From Verrucomicrobia bacterium S94 (GTDB lineage Bacteria; Verrucomicrobiota; Kiritimatiellia; Kiritimatiellales; Pontiellaceae), in the NCBI GenBank assembly GCA_004299845.1, contig CP036201.1, positions 2,480,001 to 2,544,000 of the forward strand: DNA of 64,000 nt, in the 5' to 3' direction. Position numbers and translations under genes: made by a program. Shown here one piece after another: positions 10,888-19,595 of the stretch. Positions within the stretch are counted from its first letter, which is position 1. Every line of letters begins with the position of its first letter. The notes beneath the pieces were generated by a model, which saw only the letters and a list, made by a program, of their open reading frames with translations, searched no databases and was not told where the DNA came from.

Positions 10888-12566
10888 TGCCCGACCTTGA
10901 AAAGGCCATCCTTTCGCGGGAAAACTGCAGACGTGAAAACCTGCAGATCAGCTACCGATCCAAAGCACCGATTATCGACTGTGTAAATGCTCTTTTCAGT
11001 ACAGTCTATGCTTCCGAGGACTATGCGGAGGGTGATCAGCTGAAAACCAACGAGGCCTTTAATACCGACGGTGAAAAATCCTGCGTTGAATTCCTGCTTT
11101 ATGACGGAGACGATGAAATGTCCCGCCCCGAAAAAACGGCACAGGAAATGGAAGCTGTCGCCAACCGGATCCGGCTGCTGGTCAGCGGCTCCGCCGATTG
11201 GAAACCGAATTTCCGATATTCCGACGGATTCCAGCCGTCGGAATACAACAACACCTACCGCTATTCCGATATCCTGATTCTGCTTCGCCGTACCACCAAT
11301 CAGTCGGCACTTGAGCATGCCCTGCAGCATGCCGGCATTCCCTACACGCTCGGCGGAAAAGGGCGAGGTCTGTTCAGCCGGCAGGAAACCAAAGACGTTT
11401 CTCTCTTTCTCACCGCCATAACCAATCCCGACGACGCGCTTTCGCTCATCGGCTTTCTCCGCTCTCCCTGGATCGGACTTTCCGACGAACAGATTGCCCG
11501 GCTGGCCTGCAGCAAAACCGGATTTTCAATCGATGAACTTAAAGCTTCGTACGATGAGGAAACGGATGTCATCGACCGCTATGCCGCATTGACCGGAACC
11601 CACCTCGCCTCAGAACTCGTACGTATGCTGATTGCGGAAACCGGCTACGATGCTCTGCTGGCGGGACTGCCGCGGGGCGAACAGCGACTTGCCAACCTGC
11701 GGAAAGTGCTCGACTGGCTTCGCGAAACGGAACGCGGAGCACAAACCACCACGGCCATGGTTGCCCGAAAGCTGGCCGAAATGATTGCCGAACCGCCGCA
11801 GGTTCCTGAAGCCGCTCTGCTTGATCCTGCACAGAATGCCGTAACCATTATGACCGTGCATGGTTCCAAAGGACTGACTAAACGCGTGGTGATGATTCCT
11901 GACTGCAGCTTTTCCGATAACGGCGACAAAGGCTTCACCCGTATCCATGAAAATGCGCTGGAGATCCGGCTGACCAACCCCGATAAAACCCAGGCTGAAT
12001 CGCCTGGATTTGCCAAAGCCAGCGCCGCAGCCAAAGCCGTCCGCCAGCACGAAGACAAAAACCTGTTTTATGTGGCCATGACCCGCGCACGTGACCTGGT
12101 CGTAACTTCAGCCACCGTCGGCCGGAGTCCTGCCGGCTGGCTGAAATATCTGGAACCCATGATCGGCAATCAAATCCCTGCCATTACGTACACCGAACTG
12201 GCGGAGGCCGTTGACCGGATTCAGACCAGTCCCTGCAACATTCCCACCGAAGCCGAACTGCAGGCCGCCCTGAATCAGCTTCCCGCCCCCCCGAAAAACC
12301 GAAACTTGAGCGCATCCCCGCCACCCGCTTTGCGAAAGAGCAGGATGAACTGGAGGAATATGATGAGGTTTACGCCCCCTCTTCCCCGTCCCCCCTCTCC
12401 CCCCGACCGGAAAAAATGCCGCAGCTATGGGCTCCCTCGGCCACGCGGTCCTCGAACAGCTGGCACTGAATATCTGGCAGGGCGACATCTTCGAATGGCT
12501 GGAAAAACTGAGAAAAGAGTTCGGCGTATCCAAAACCGACGCCGCTGGCCTGTCCGAACGGATTGA
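10863..12566 (+). CDS. AddA-type helicase, central fragment
   Basis: Second open piece. From about 10872 it carries the continuation ADPQVMPDLEKAI, motif IV (ISYRS), motif V (TIMTVHGSKGLT) and motif VI (LFYVAMTRARD). The sequence is family-like only to about base 12292; beyond the C7 run the true frame moves, and the remaining roughly 90 codons of this frame (Arg/Pro-rich) are out-of-frame. The opening TTG at 10863 is not a believable start, so this is a fragment rather than a gene. Confidence 0.75.
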   Translation: MAGADPQVMPDLEKAILSRENCRRENLQISYRSKAPIIDCVNALFSTVYASEDYAEGDQLKTNEAFNTDGEKSCVEFLLYDGDDEMSRPEKTAQEMEAVANRIRLLVSGSADWKPNFRYSDGFQPSEYNNTYRYSDILILLRRTTNQSALEHALQHAGIPYTLGGKGRGLFSRQETKDVSLFLTAITNPDDALSLIGFLRSPWIGLSDEQIARLACSKTGFSIDELKASYDEETDVIDRYAALTGTHLASELVRMLIAETGYDALLAGLPRGEQRLANLRKVLDWLRETERGAQTTTAMVARKLAEMIAEPPQVPEAALLDPAQNAVTIMTVHGSKGLTKRVVMIPDCSFSDNGDKGFTRIHENALEIRLTNPDKTQAESPGFAKASAAAKAVRQHEDKNLFYVAMTRARDLVVTSATVGRSPAGWLKYLEPMIGNQIPAITYTELAEAVDRIQTSPCNIPTEAELQAALNQLPAPPKNRNLSASPPPALRKSRMNWRNMMRFTPPLPRPPSPPDRKKCRSYGLPRPRGPRTAGTEYLAGRHLRMAGKTEKRVRRIQNRRRWPVRTD

Positions 12567-12882
12567 AGAGGTGCGCCGCAAGATGGTTACAGCAACAGAA
12601 GGCATGAAACGGCTTCGCCCGGAACTGCCTTTTGTGCTGCATCAGGACGGAAAACTGATCGACGGAACGATCGATCTGCTCTGCGAAACACGCACCGGCT
12701 ATGCACTTTTTGACTATAAATTCACGGAAGCTCCGGATGAACACGTCATAGCCGTCTACCGGAGCCAAATGGAACTCTACGCACGGGCCGCGAACCGGTT
12801 TTATCCCTCCGCCGCCGATGCGTCCGTTCATCTGGTGGTTGTTTCCGAAAAGGGCCCCCGCATGATCCCTATCGAAATTTAA
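12427..12882 (+). CDS. AddA-type nuclease, C-terminal fragment
   Basis: Third open piece, 151 codons from an internal ATG. It holds the RecB-like nuclease: MGSLGHAVLEQL at the start, the acidic residue in DGTIDLL (Asp83) and the D-Y-K of FDYKF (Asp96, Lys98), followed by the helix YRSQMELYARAA. About 40 codons linking it to the central fragment (EKPKLERIPATRFAKEQDEL and following) are in a third frame between 12293 and about 12400. Confidence 0.75.
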   Translation: MGSLGHAVLEQLALNIWQGDIFEWLEKLRKEFGVSKTDAAGLSERIEEVRRKMVTATEGMKRLRPELPFVLHQDGKLIDGTIDLLCETRTGYALFDYKFTEAPDEHVIAVYRSQMELYARAANRFYPSAADASVHLVVVSEKGPRMIPIEI

Positions 12883-12930
12883 CCGGCAAGCACTTGATGT
12901 TTTGCGGTCATTCAGCCTACATTTTTTACT

Positions 12931-13671
12931 ATGAACGATATAGACACGCTGGTCATCATCCCGACCTACAATGAAAAAGAGAACATCAACAAGATGGCCA
13001 TGGCTGTGCTGGATGCATCGCCGCATGTCGACATTCTGATCGTTGATGATAATTCACCGGACGGAACCGGCGAGCTGGCGGATGCCATTTCCAGCAAGGA
13101 AACACGCGTCCACGTTATGCACCGGACTTCCAAAGACGGCCTAGGGCGTGCCTATATCGCCGGCTTCAAATGGGCGCTGGAACGGAATTATAAATATGTC
13201 ATGGAGATGGACTGCGACTTTTCGCACGATCCGCAGGAAATCCCCAATTTCCGCGATAAAATCATCGCCGGTCATGACCTGGTCATCGGCTCCCGCTACT
13301 GCGGCGGCATTCGCGTTCTGAACTGGCCGATGTCCCGCCTGCTGCTCAGCCGCGGCGCGGCAGTATACGTGCACCTCATCACCGGCATGCCGGTCTCGGA
13401 CCCCACCGGCGGCTTCAAATGCTTCCGCCGCGAAGTGCTCGAATCCTGCGATTTCGACCTGGTCAAAGCCAACGGCTACGGTTTTCAGATTGAAATGACA
13501 CACAAGGCCTGGATGAAAGGTTTCCGCATCGGCGAAGTCCCGATCGTCTTTGAAGACCGTCAGGAAGGTACGTCAAAAATGAGCGGCAACATTGTCTACG
13601 AAGCCCTATGGGTGGTCTGGACCCTCGCCATCCGCAACGGCTTCCGGCGAAAGCCGAAAGCAAAGAAATAG
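12931..13671 (+). CDS. polyprenol-phosphate mannosyltransferase-like GT2
   Basis: Family 2 glycosyltransferase of 246 residues, closest to the short dolichyl/polyprenyl-phosphate mannose synthase (DPM1) type. Visible are IPTYNEKENI (10-19), the nucleotide-binding VDDNSPDGTGE (38-48), the metal-binding DCD at 94-96 and SDPTGGFKCFRREVLE. There is no C-terminal membrane domain, as in the short DPM1 group, so it would act at the cytoplasmic face. It is followed after 4 bases by a small membrane protein that may be co-expressed. The donor sugar is inferred from family, not shown. Confidence 0.88.
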   Translation: MNDIDTLVIIPTYNEKENINKMAMAVLDASPHVDILIVDDNSPDGTGELADAISSKETRVHVMHRTSKDGLGRAYIAGFKWALERNYKYVMEMDCDFSHDPQEIPNFRDKIIAGHDLVIGSRYCGGIRVLNWPMSRLLLSRGAAVYVHLITGMPVSDPTGGFKCFRREVLESCDFDLVKANGYGFQIEMTHKAWMKGFRIGEVPIVFEDRQEGTSKMSGNIVYEALWVVWTLAIRNGFRRKPKAKK

Positions 13672-13675
13672 TTTC

Positions 13676-13960
13676 ATGGATCGAGAGGTCATTGGATTAA
13701 CCATTGTCGGAATTTACACCCTCCTGCTCATGGTGTATTCAACCTGCGTCATCGTATCGGTTAAAAAATTCCTGAGACGCCATGGCGACCGGTCGTTCAA
13801 GATCCCCTGCAGACTTTCCTTTTTTGACCTCATCGAAGGATACAGACTCGTTCGTCTGACTGGCGAACGTCCGTACTTCGTCATCGGCGTACCCATCGCT
13901 GCGGGGGCCTTCGTCATTGCAGTTTGCCTCTTCGCGGTTTGCGAAAAATATTTTTTCTGA
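13676..13960 (+). CDS. small two-helix membrane protein
   Basis: Protein of 94 residues that I do not recognise. It has two hydrophobic helices (IGLTIVGIYTLLLMVYSTCV at 6-25 and about YFVIGVPIAAGAFVIAVCLF near 67-86) joined by a basic loop (KKFLRRHGDRSFKIPCR). ATG 13676 is chosen because it starts 4 bases after the glycosyltransferase stop; the upstream open frame only shadows that gene. Position suggests a membrane partner of the glycosyltransferase, which is inference only. Confidence 0.65.
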   Translation: MDREVIGLTIVGIYTLLLMVYSTCVIVSVKKFLRRHGDRSFKIPCRLSFFDLIEGYRLVRLTGERPYFVIGVPIAAGAFVIAVCLFAVCEKYFF

Positions 13961-14014
13961 CGAACAATCAGAAATACGTGGATTCCCGACCAGGCGACGA
14001 ATAACTCTAACCGT

Positions 14015-14845
14015 TTATTTAAGCAAATACGCCAGCTCCGCCCAGCGTTCGATTTCGATGCGTTCAGGGCGCTCGGCATGCTCGATCCCTGCATCGAAAA
14101 GAATATCGTCGACCGGTGAAACACCCAGCTTTTTAAGGATGGTGCCGATCTGCTTTCTGCGTTGGGAGAAACAGTGCTTCACCAGTTTCTTGAAAGTTGG
14201 ATAGACATCACTGCCAACCATTGGAACTTTGCGGCACTGCATTTTCACCACAGCCGACCACACTTTCGGCGGCGGCAGAAAACAGGTCGGGCTGATTTTT
14301 TTGACCAGGGTGTTTTTATAATAAACGCCGGTCAAAACCGACAAGACCCCGTAATGTTTATCCCCCGCCGGCGCGCACAGGCGGTCCGCAACCTCTTTCT
14401 GAATGGTAAGCGACATCAATTCCGGCCGGTGTTCACACTCGGCAATATCGACCATTAACCGGCTCGCCACGGAATACGGAAGATTCGCCGCCACCTTCGT
14501 GATGCCTTCCGCGAAGAGCTGCTCCATATCCACATCCAGTGCATCGGATTCAATAAGGTTAAAATCGCTGAACCGCGTTTTCAGATAGCTCGCCATCACC
14601 GGATCTTTCTCGATACACGTAACCCCCGCCGATTTCGGAATAATCCGCTCCGTCAACGCCCCGAGACCTGGACCGATTTCGAGTACTTTTTCCGAAAGTT
14701 GGATATCGGCCGTATTGGCGATGATATCCAGAATATTGGCATCGATCAGATAGTTCTGCCCCAGCCCCTTATTCGGCCGGTGCCCCAGCTTTTCCAGCAA
14801 CGCCCGTACATCCTTCGGGCTCGTTAATCTGAATTCTTCACTCAT
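14015..14845 (-). CDS. rsmA: 16S rRNA dimethyladenosine transferase
   Basis: RsmA/KsgA, 276 residues, dimethylates two adjacent adenosines in the 3' hairpin of 16S rRNA during small-subunit assembly using S-adenosylmethionine. Motifs: LGQNYLID near residue 28, SAM motif I EIGPGLGALTERI, and catalytic motif IV NLPYSVASRL. The start overlaps the end of pdxA by 4 bases (14842-14845), so the pair is coupled; a pdxA-rsmA neighbourhood is also well known in other bacteria. Confidence 0.96.
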   Translation of the reverse strand: MSEEFRLTSPKDVRALLEKLGHRPNKGLGQNYLIDANILDIIANTADIQLSEKVLEIGPGLGALTERIIPKSAGVTCIEKDPVMASYLKTRFSDFNLIESDALDVDMEQLFAEGITKVAANLPYSVASRLMVDIAECEHRPELMSLTIQKEVADRLCAPAGDKHYGVLSVLTGVYYKNTLVKKISPTCFLPPPKVWSAVVKMQCRKVPMVGSDVYPTFKKLVKHCFSQRRKQIGTILKKLGVSPVDDILFDAGIEHAERPERIEIERWAELAYLLK

Positions 14846-15795
14846 GGCTTCCAGGGATTGGGTTTTCCAGCGAGATCAACAGCAAGTTCAATGGCATTCC
14901 GCATACTTTTCGCAGAGGCTTTGTTCCGGCCGGCAATCCCGAATGCAGTACCGTGGTCGGGCGATGTACGGATGATCGGCAGACCGAGCGTAATATTGAT
15001 CCCCTCGTCAAACCCGATCATTTTCAGCGGGCCGAGGCCCTGGTCATGATACATGGCCACAACAGCGGCGTAGTCGCCCCGCAGGGCTTCGTAGAAAATG
15101 GTGTCGGCCGGAATGGCATCAGTAACCTTAAAACCCTTTTTGCGTGCGAGCTCGATGGCCGGATTGATGATTTCAATTTCTTCGCGACCAATCACCCCGC
15201 CGTCACCCGCATGCGGGTTCAATCCGCACACGCCGATTTTTCCATCATTCAATCCAAACCATTTAAGGGCATTTCCGGTGAGTTCAATATGCAGCTGAAT
15301 TGTCTTTTTACTCAATGCTGATGCCACCGCTGAAACCGGAATATGCCGCGTCACAAGCATAACCCGCAGTCCGCCGCCCATCAGCATCATGCCGAAATTT
15401 TCCGTCTTCGTAAGCTCCGCCAGATATTCCGTATGCCCGGGAATCATGATCCCCGCTTTATGCATGCCCTCTTTGCAGATCGGTGCCGTGACCATGGCAT
15501 CCAGCTCGCCCGAAAGACAACCTTCCACCGCACTGCGGATTGCTTCTTCCGCCATCAGCGAAGCTTTCTCCTCGATTTTTCCGGGCTCCCATTTCGGCTC
15601 CGTTTCCTGAGATTGAAAATGAATTTTCCGGGAAACCGGAAGATTCATGGTCTTCGCCTGCTCGCGTACGACCTGTTCCGACCCTAGGAACACAAATTCC
15701 ACATCGCCGGGCCAGCGCCCATAGGCCACCGCCTTAAGGGCCACCTCGGGACCGATTCCATTCACATCACCGATTGTGATTCCGATTCGTTTCAT
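14842..15795 (-). CDS. pdxA: 4-hydroxythreonine-4-phosphate dehydrogenase
   Basis: PdxA, 317 residues, oxidises 4-phosphohydroxy-L-threonine in the DXP-dependent pyridoxal phosphate pathway. Diagnostic segments are ITIGDVNGIGPEVALKA at the N-terminus, PGHTEYLAELT, MYHDQGLGPLKMIGF with metal-ligand histidine, and RTSPDHGTAFGIAG. The same window encodes PdxB at 37873, an earlier step of that pathway. It overlaps rsmA downstream. Confidence 0.96.
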   Translation of the reverse strand: MKRIGITIGDVNGIGPEVALKAVAYGRWPGDVEFVFLGSEQVVREQAKTMNLPVSRKIHFQSQETEPKWEPGKIEEKASLMAEEAIRSAVEGCLSGELDAMVTAPICKEGMHKAGIMIPGHTEYLAELTKTENFGMMLMGGGLRVMLVTRHIPVSAVASALSKKTIQLHIELTGNALKWFGLNDGKIGVCGLNPHAGDGGVIGREEIEIINPAIELARKKGFKVTDAIPADTIFYEALRGDYAAVVAMYHDQGLGPLKMIGFDEGINITLGLPIIRTSPDHGTAFGIAGRNKASAKSMRNAIELAVDLAGKPNPWKP

Positions 15796-15831
15796 AGGCG
15801 AAGGGTTCTAGCATAACCCCCTTCGGCCATG

Positions 15832-15863
15832 CAAAGAGAAAGCCCCCGGCAGAAGCCGGGGGC
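15832..15863 (-). terminator. terminator after the Gld-like operon
   Basis: On the minus strand a perfect 9-bp stem (15855-15863 with 15842-15850, GCCCCCGGC type) and 4-base loop is followed by a pyrimidine-rich tail TTTCTCTTTG. It ends the DUF4340/ABC operon just past its last stop codon. The T tract is interrupted, so strength is uncertain. Confidence 0.7.
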
Positions 15864-15897
15864 GATGAGGAGGAGGTAATGAGTAGCCAGCAGATCA

Positions 15898-16884
15898 CTA
15901 CTCGCCGTTTTCATCCTCTCCCGCTTCGTCCGGTTCCTTTTCTTTAACCAGTTTTTCACGGGGAATGATGAAATCGTCAGCATCGTAACTGCGTACGACA
16001 TAGGTCCAGTTCGTGAGCGTTTCCGGAACATCACCGGACAAACGCACATAACGTCCGTCATCGGCTTCGCTACCGACCTGAACGGTATAGGTTTTATTGG
16101 TGGTTGAAGCCGTATAAACCACGGCATTGGTAAACCCGAGCTCCGCATCCGACAGCGCGGGGTCGGCCACGGTGGTGCAGTTCAGATACTGCAGCGCCCG
16201 ACGGAGTTTATCGGCCTCCGAGGACTGGAACTCCTCGGTTTCTTCGTCGAGATCCACCAGAGTCCAGGAATTACTGACACTGTGCAGCTCCACATCGCCG
16301 ACCTTCACCGATACAATATCCGACGAAGAAATGTTCACCAGTTCCGTTTCAATCCACTCTTCGGGCTCCACGGAAAACGGCCGGAAATCATAATCGACCA
16401 GATAGATATTTTCCGATCCGCTCTTTCGCAGAAAATGCTGGTTGGCCCAGCCCGCCGCGCTTGATCCTTCCCGCCTTGCTCCGACTTCCACCGTCAACTC
16501 TTCAGAATCCTGACTTTTGAGCGTGATATTCTTCGCCTTATCCAGACCGTATTCTGAAGCATCGACGTTGGCCGAACGTACCGGATCACCCATTTTGACC
16601 TCGGCCATATCCTGCAGCGCATCGGCCAGCTTTCCGAAATCGGCCGGATAATCGAACAGCGAAGTCACCACCCATTTTCCATCCTTCTTCGCCAGTGCCG
16701 TACGGCCTTCTTCGTCCGAAATTTCAATTGCCTCAATACGATTGAGCTCCAGTCCCTGCAACAGGGTTGCTCCGTTTTCCGTTTTTCCCGAACGATGCTT
16801 TTTCCCGCCGGCATTCTGTAAAAGAGCAATGCCGGCCAGTACCACCAGCGCAATCGCCATACCTATCAGTTTTTTTGAATTCAT
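15898..16884 (-). CDS. DUF4340-type envelope protein
   Basis: Protein of 328 residues with one N-terminal membrane anchor (LIGMAIALVVLAGIALLQ, residues 5-22) and a large extracytoplasmic part resembling DUF4340. Landmarks are FDYPADFGKLADALQDMAEV, ASEYGLDKAKNITLK and a repeat of this fold in the C-terminal half; the tail is strongly acidic. DUF4340 proteins usually sit with GldA/F/G-type ABC transporters, as here, where it is the last gene of that operon, 10 bases after the GldG-like gene. The biochemical role is not known. Confidence 0.85.
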   Translation of the reverse strand: MNSKKLIGMAIALVVLAGIALLQNAGGKKHRSGKTENGATLLQGLELNRIEAIEISDEEGRTALAKKDGKWVVTSLFDYPADFGKLADALQDMAEVKMGDPVRSANVDASEYGLDKAKNITLKSQDSEELTVEVGARREGSSAAGWANQHFLRKSGSENIYLVDYDFRPFSVEPEEWIETELVNISSSDIVSVKVGDVELHSVSNSWTLVDLDEETEEFQSSEADKLRRALQYLNCTTVADPALSDAELGFTNAVVYTASTTNKTYTVQVGSEADDGRYVRLSGDVPETLTNWTYVVRSYDADDFIIPREKLVKEKEPDEAGEDENGE

Positions 16885-16894
16885 CGTATTCCCC

Positions 16895-18727
16895 CTATCG
16901 CGTCTTTTTCATCCAGATACCACGACCGATTCCGAAAGCAGCCACCAGCAGCGGAATGCCCAGAATATTGAACGCCTTCAGCCGAACGCCGAGCATTTCA
17001 ATATCGCGCCGCAGGCTTTTGCGGACTTCCTTGAGCGACTGCTGCGTCTGGAAGACCTCTTCACGGAATTTTTTAATTTCAGCCTCCTGCTCCGGAGTCA
17101 GGAACATCTGCTGGCCGTCATCCCGCGACTGCTGGAGTTGCGAAAGTTTAGCCTGCGTAGCCTGAAGCTGTGCATTCAACCGCTCCTCTTCCGCTTTCCA
17201 TTTGAACGCCGCCTCCTTTTCCAGAGCAATCACCCGGTCGAACGGCCGGTCAAATGCATTCCGGCTGCGCAGACCGATCAACGCTTCACTGCCGCAAAGC
17301 TGCTCTACCATATTCACGGCAAAAGTCAGATTGTCGTTCCGCGGCTGAACAATGGTCTGCCCCATAAAGTTCACGCTGTCGGTTGCTATACGGTCGGCCA
17401 GCATATCGACATCAGAAACCAGAATGACCACGCCGGGTTTCTCCGATTCTTTCAGTCCCTCTTCACGATCCGGGAAAGCGGTTTTGAACGTTCCGGTAAT
17501 CCGGAGAGCAAGCGGAACACGTTTTTTGAGCGCCGGGATATCAATATCGCCTGTGCGGGCCGCCATCGTACCGGCGGTGAAACCGTCATCCGCGGTAAAG
17601 ACCAGCTCGGTCACTTCGACTCCGTTACTGGCCGCAACTTCAAACGCCCCGGCGAAAGGAAGCATCAGATCATTGAGGGAACCTGTTGCAATATCTTCGC
17701 GGTTAATATTCTGCTCTCGAAGCGAAAGCCAGGTGGCATTACGCTGTGCCCGACCGCCTCCGGCATTCAGCAGACTGGCTGCCGCTTCATCCGCTGCCAG
17801 TTGTCCGGGCATCATTTCAATCCCCCAGGCCGACGTCAGCGCATTGAGATCCGACTCCGTTTGCGGAGGCGGCATACCCATCTGCATCATCTGAGGATTC
17901 ACAGATTCCTGTGCAGTAATACACATGGCATCCGTAAAGGCCAGCAACCGGCCGCCCCGCAGCACAAACTGGTCAAGGGCATAGAGCGTATCCTCCGAAA
18001 TATCCGCCGGATGAATGAGCACCAAGGTATCAATATCCTCTGCAATATTGGTGGCCGTCATATCAACCTGCTCAACCTGATACTGGCGTTCGATTTCCGA
18101 CACCACCGCCCAGGAGCGGCCGGCACCCTGCTGCATCATCATCGGATTCATGGCTGATGAACCGTTCACCGGAAGCGCGCTCATGATGCCTACTTTAGCC
18201 GACTTTTCGGACGAAACTTCAGACACCATGCGGGTCAGCAGATATTCCAGTCGCGGCTCCGCACTTTGCGACAATACCGGAATTACCGCCTCGCGGTTAC
18301 CGGATACCGCAACGATGCCGAAATAGAGACCTCCGTCGAGCCCGAACATATCCACAGTCTGCGGCTGCAGTCCATAACGCTGCGCCCATTCCTCTTCGTC
18401 GGAATCGGGCTTCGGATCATATTCCTCCACCACAAGATATCCGCCGGAACGCGATTCATATTCGCTGAGCAGATCCCGCACACGTGAAGCAAAGTTTTTC
18501 AACGGCACCGGCAGCCGGTCGTTACTTTTGGAAAAATAGAATTTAAGCGTCACATCGCGGTCCAAATCACTCAGCAGCTGCTTGGTTCCATCAGACAGCG
18601 TGTAGAGTTTATCCTCAGTAACATCGGCCCGCAGCCGCACCGGTTTCAGTACCGCATTGAATGCAATAAGAATGCCCAGCAATAGAAATATGCCCGCCAG
18701 GCCGGTCATTTTTTTCATCTGATTCAT
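16895..18727 (-). CDS. GldG-type ABC auxiliary membrane protein
   Basis: About 610 residues. An N-terminal membrane helix (LAGIFLLLGILIAFNAVLK) is followed by the extracytoplasmic ABC-transport auxiliary domain of the GldG family (VTEDKLYTLSDGTKQLL, VLIHPADISEDTLYALDQFVLRGG-like segment), a coiled coil (about 515-585, EEERLNAQLQATQAKLSQLQ) and a C-terminal helix. ATG 18727 is preferred over the longer open frame to 18787 because it gives a normal anchor and follows AGGAAC. It follows the permease after a 120-base gap and precedes the DUF4340 gene. Confidence 0.87.
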   Translation of the reverse strand: MNQMKKMTGLAGIFLLLGILIAFNAVLKPVRLRADVTEDKLYTLSDGTKQLLSDLDRDVTLKFYFSKSNDRLPVPLKNFASRVRDLLSEYESRSGGYLVVEEYDPKPDSDEEEWAQRYGLQPQTVDMFGLDGGLYFGIVAVSGNREAVIPVLSQSAEPRLEYLLTRMVSEVSSEKSAKVGIMSALPVNGSSAMNPMMMQQGAGRSWAVVSEIERQYQVEQVDMTATNIAEDIDTLVLIHPADISEDTLYALDQFVLRGGRLLAFTDAMCITAQESVNPQMMQMGMPPPQTESDLNALTSAWGIEMMPGQLAADEAAASLLNAGGGRAQRNATWLSLREQNINREDIATGSLNDLMLPFAGAFEVAASNGVEVTELVFTADDGFTAGTMAARTGDIDIPALKKRVPLALRITGTFKTAFPDREEGLKESEKPGVVILVSDVDMLADRIATDSVNFMGQTIVQPRNDNLTFAVNMVEQLCGSEALIGLRSRNAFDRPFDRVIALEKEAAFKWKAEEERLNAQLQATQAKLSQLQQSRDDGQQMFLTPEQEAEIKKFREEVFQTQQSLKEVRKSLRRDIEMLGVRLKAFNILGIPLLVAAFGIGRGIWMKKTR

Positions 18728-18848
18728 TTCGTGTTCCTGAATGTTGATTTTAAATGCTGATTTTAGATCCGGGGTTCTCCAACGCATCGCTCTTTAAAAG
18801 ATCGACGCCGCCTGAGCCCCCTCAACAATCTTAATCCGGAAATCCTCC

Positions 18849-19595
18849 CTATCTGCCGACCTTGCTTTTCAGCACCACCTGCGTAGTAAAGAGCATGAAA
18901 ATCATCACCGATGCAAAATAGACCAGGTCGCGCAGATCAATCACTCCGCGCTGAAGCGTTTCGTAGTGAGTCATGAAACTGAACGATGCAACCCCATCGA
19001 CCATCCATAAAGGCGCCCAGCGGGACAGCAGATCAGTTACAGGAGGATATCCGGCCAGGATAAGAAACAGCCCTATCACCACCGCAAGAATAAAGCTGAT
19101 CACCTGATTGCGGGTCAGAGCGGAGGTGAAAATTCCGGCGGCCACATAAGCACCGGCCAGCAGACCGCTTCCAATATAGCCCGAAACGATGGTGCCGCCG
19201 TCGGGAGATCCAAGATAAGCCGCCGTCATCGGCACCGGAAAAGTGAGCAGCAAAGCCAGCAGCATAAAAAGCCACGCCGCCAGAAATTTGCCGAGCAGCG
19301 CCTGCAGCGGTGTTACCGAAACGGTGAATAGCAGCTCAATCGTTCCCGACCGTCGCTCCTCGGCCCAGAGGCGCATGGCCACAGCGGGTACCAGAATCAT
19401 GTAAAGCCACGGGTGCCATTGAAAAAATCCATTCAAATCGGCCTGCCCCGCTTCATAAAACTGCGCCAGCGAAAAGGTAAAGAATCCGGCCAGCATGAGG
19501 AAAATGATGATAAACACGTAGGCAACTGGCGAATCAAAATAGGCCCGCCATTCGCGTTTGGCTACCGCCAGAACATGAGAAGCTGCTTCGTTCAT
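18849..19595 (-). CDS. GldF-type ABC transporter permease
   Basis: Integral membrane protein of 248 residues with about six hydrophobic helices; the ABC-2 family element AEERRSGTIELLFTVSVTPLQALLGKFLAAW-like region (RSGTIELLFT, LQALLGKFLAAWLF) identifies it. Its ATG overlaps the stop of the ATPase gene by one base (TGATG at 19593-19597), so permease and ATPase are made together. In gliding Bacteroidetes GldA/F/G support motility, but homologues occur widely in non-gliding bacteria, so motility should not be assumed. Confidence 0.9.
   Translation of the reverse strand: MNEAASHVLAVAKREWRAYFDSPVAYVFIIIFLMLAGFFTFSLAQFYEAGQADLNGFFQWHPWLYMILVPAVAMRLWAEERRSGTIELLFTVSVTPLQALLGKFLAAWLFMLLALLLTFPVPMTAAYLGSPDGGTIVSGYIGSGLLAGAYVAAGIFTSALTRNQVISFILAVVIGLFLILAGYPPVTDLLSRWAPLWMVDGVASFSFMTHYETLQRGVIDLRDLVYFASVMIFMLFTTQVVLKSKVGR

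Larger units (their letters stand above)
9766..12882 (+). pseudogene. AddA-type UvrD helicase-nuclease gene with three frameshifts
   Basis: A single gene of about 1,040 codons for a RecB/AddA-like ATP-dependent DNA helicase with C-terminal PD-(D/E)XK nuclease, used in double-strand break resection. It is split over three frames. One base appears missing in the G5 run at 10868-10872 (WRG to ADPQ), one in the C7 run at 12286-12292, and one in the C/A runs near 12401-12416. All helicase motifs and the nuclease motif remain when the frames are joined. All three lesions are single-base losses in homopolymers, so either sequencing error or recent decay fits. No AddB-like gene is adjacent. Usual AddA length is about 1,200 residues. 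Confidence 0.85.
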
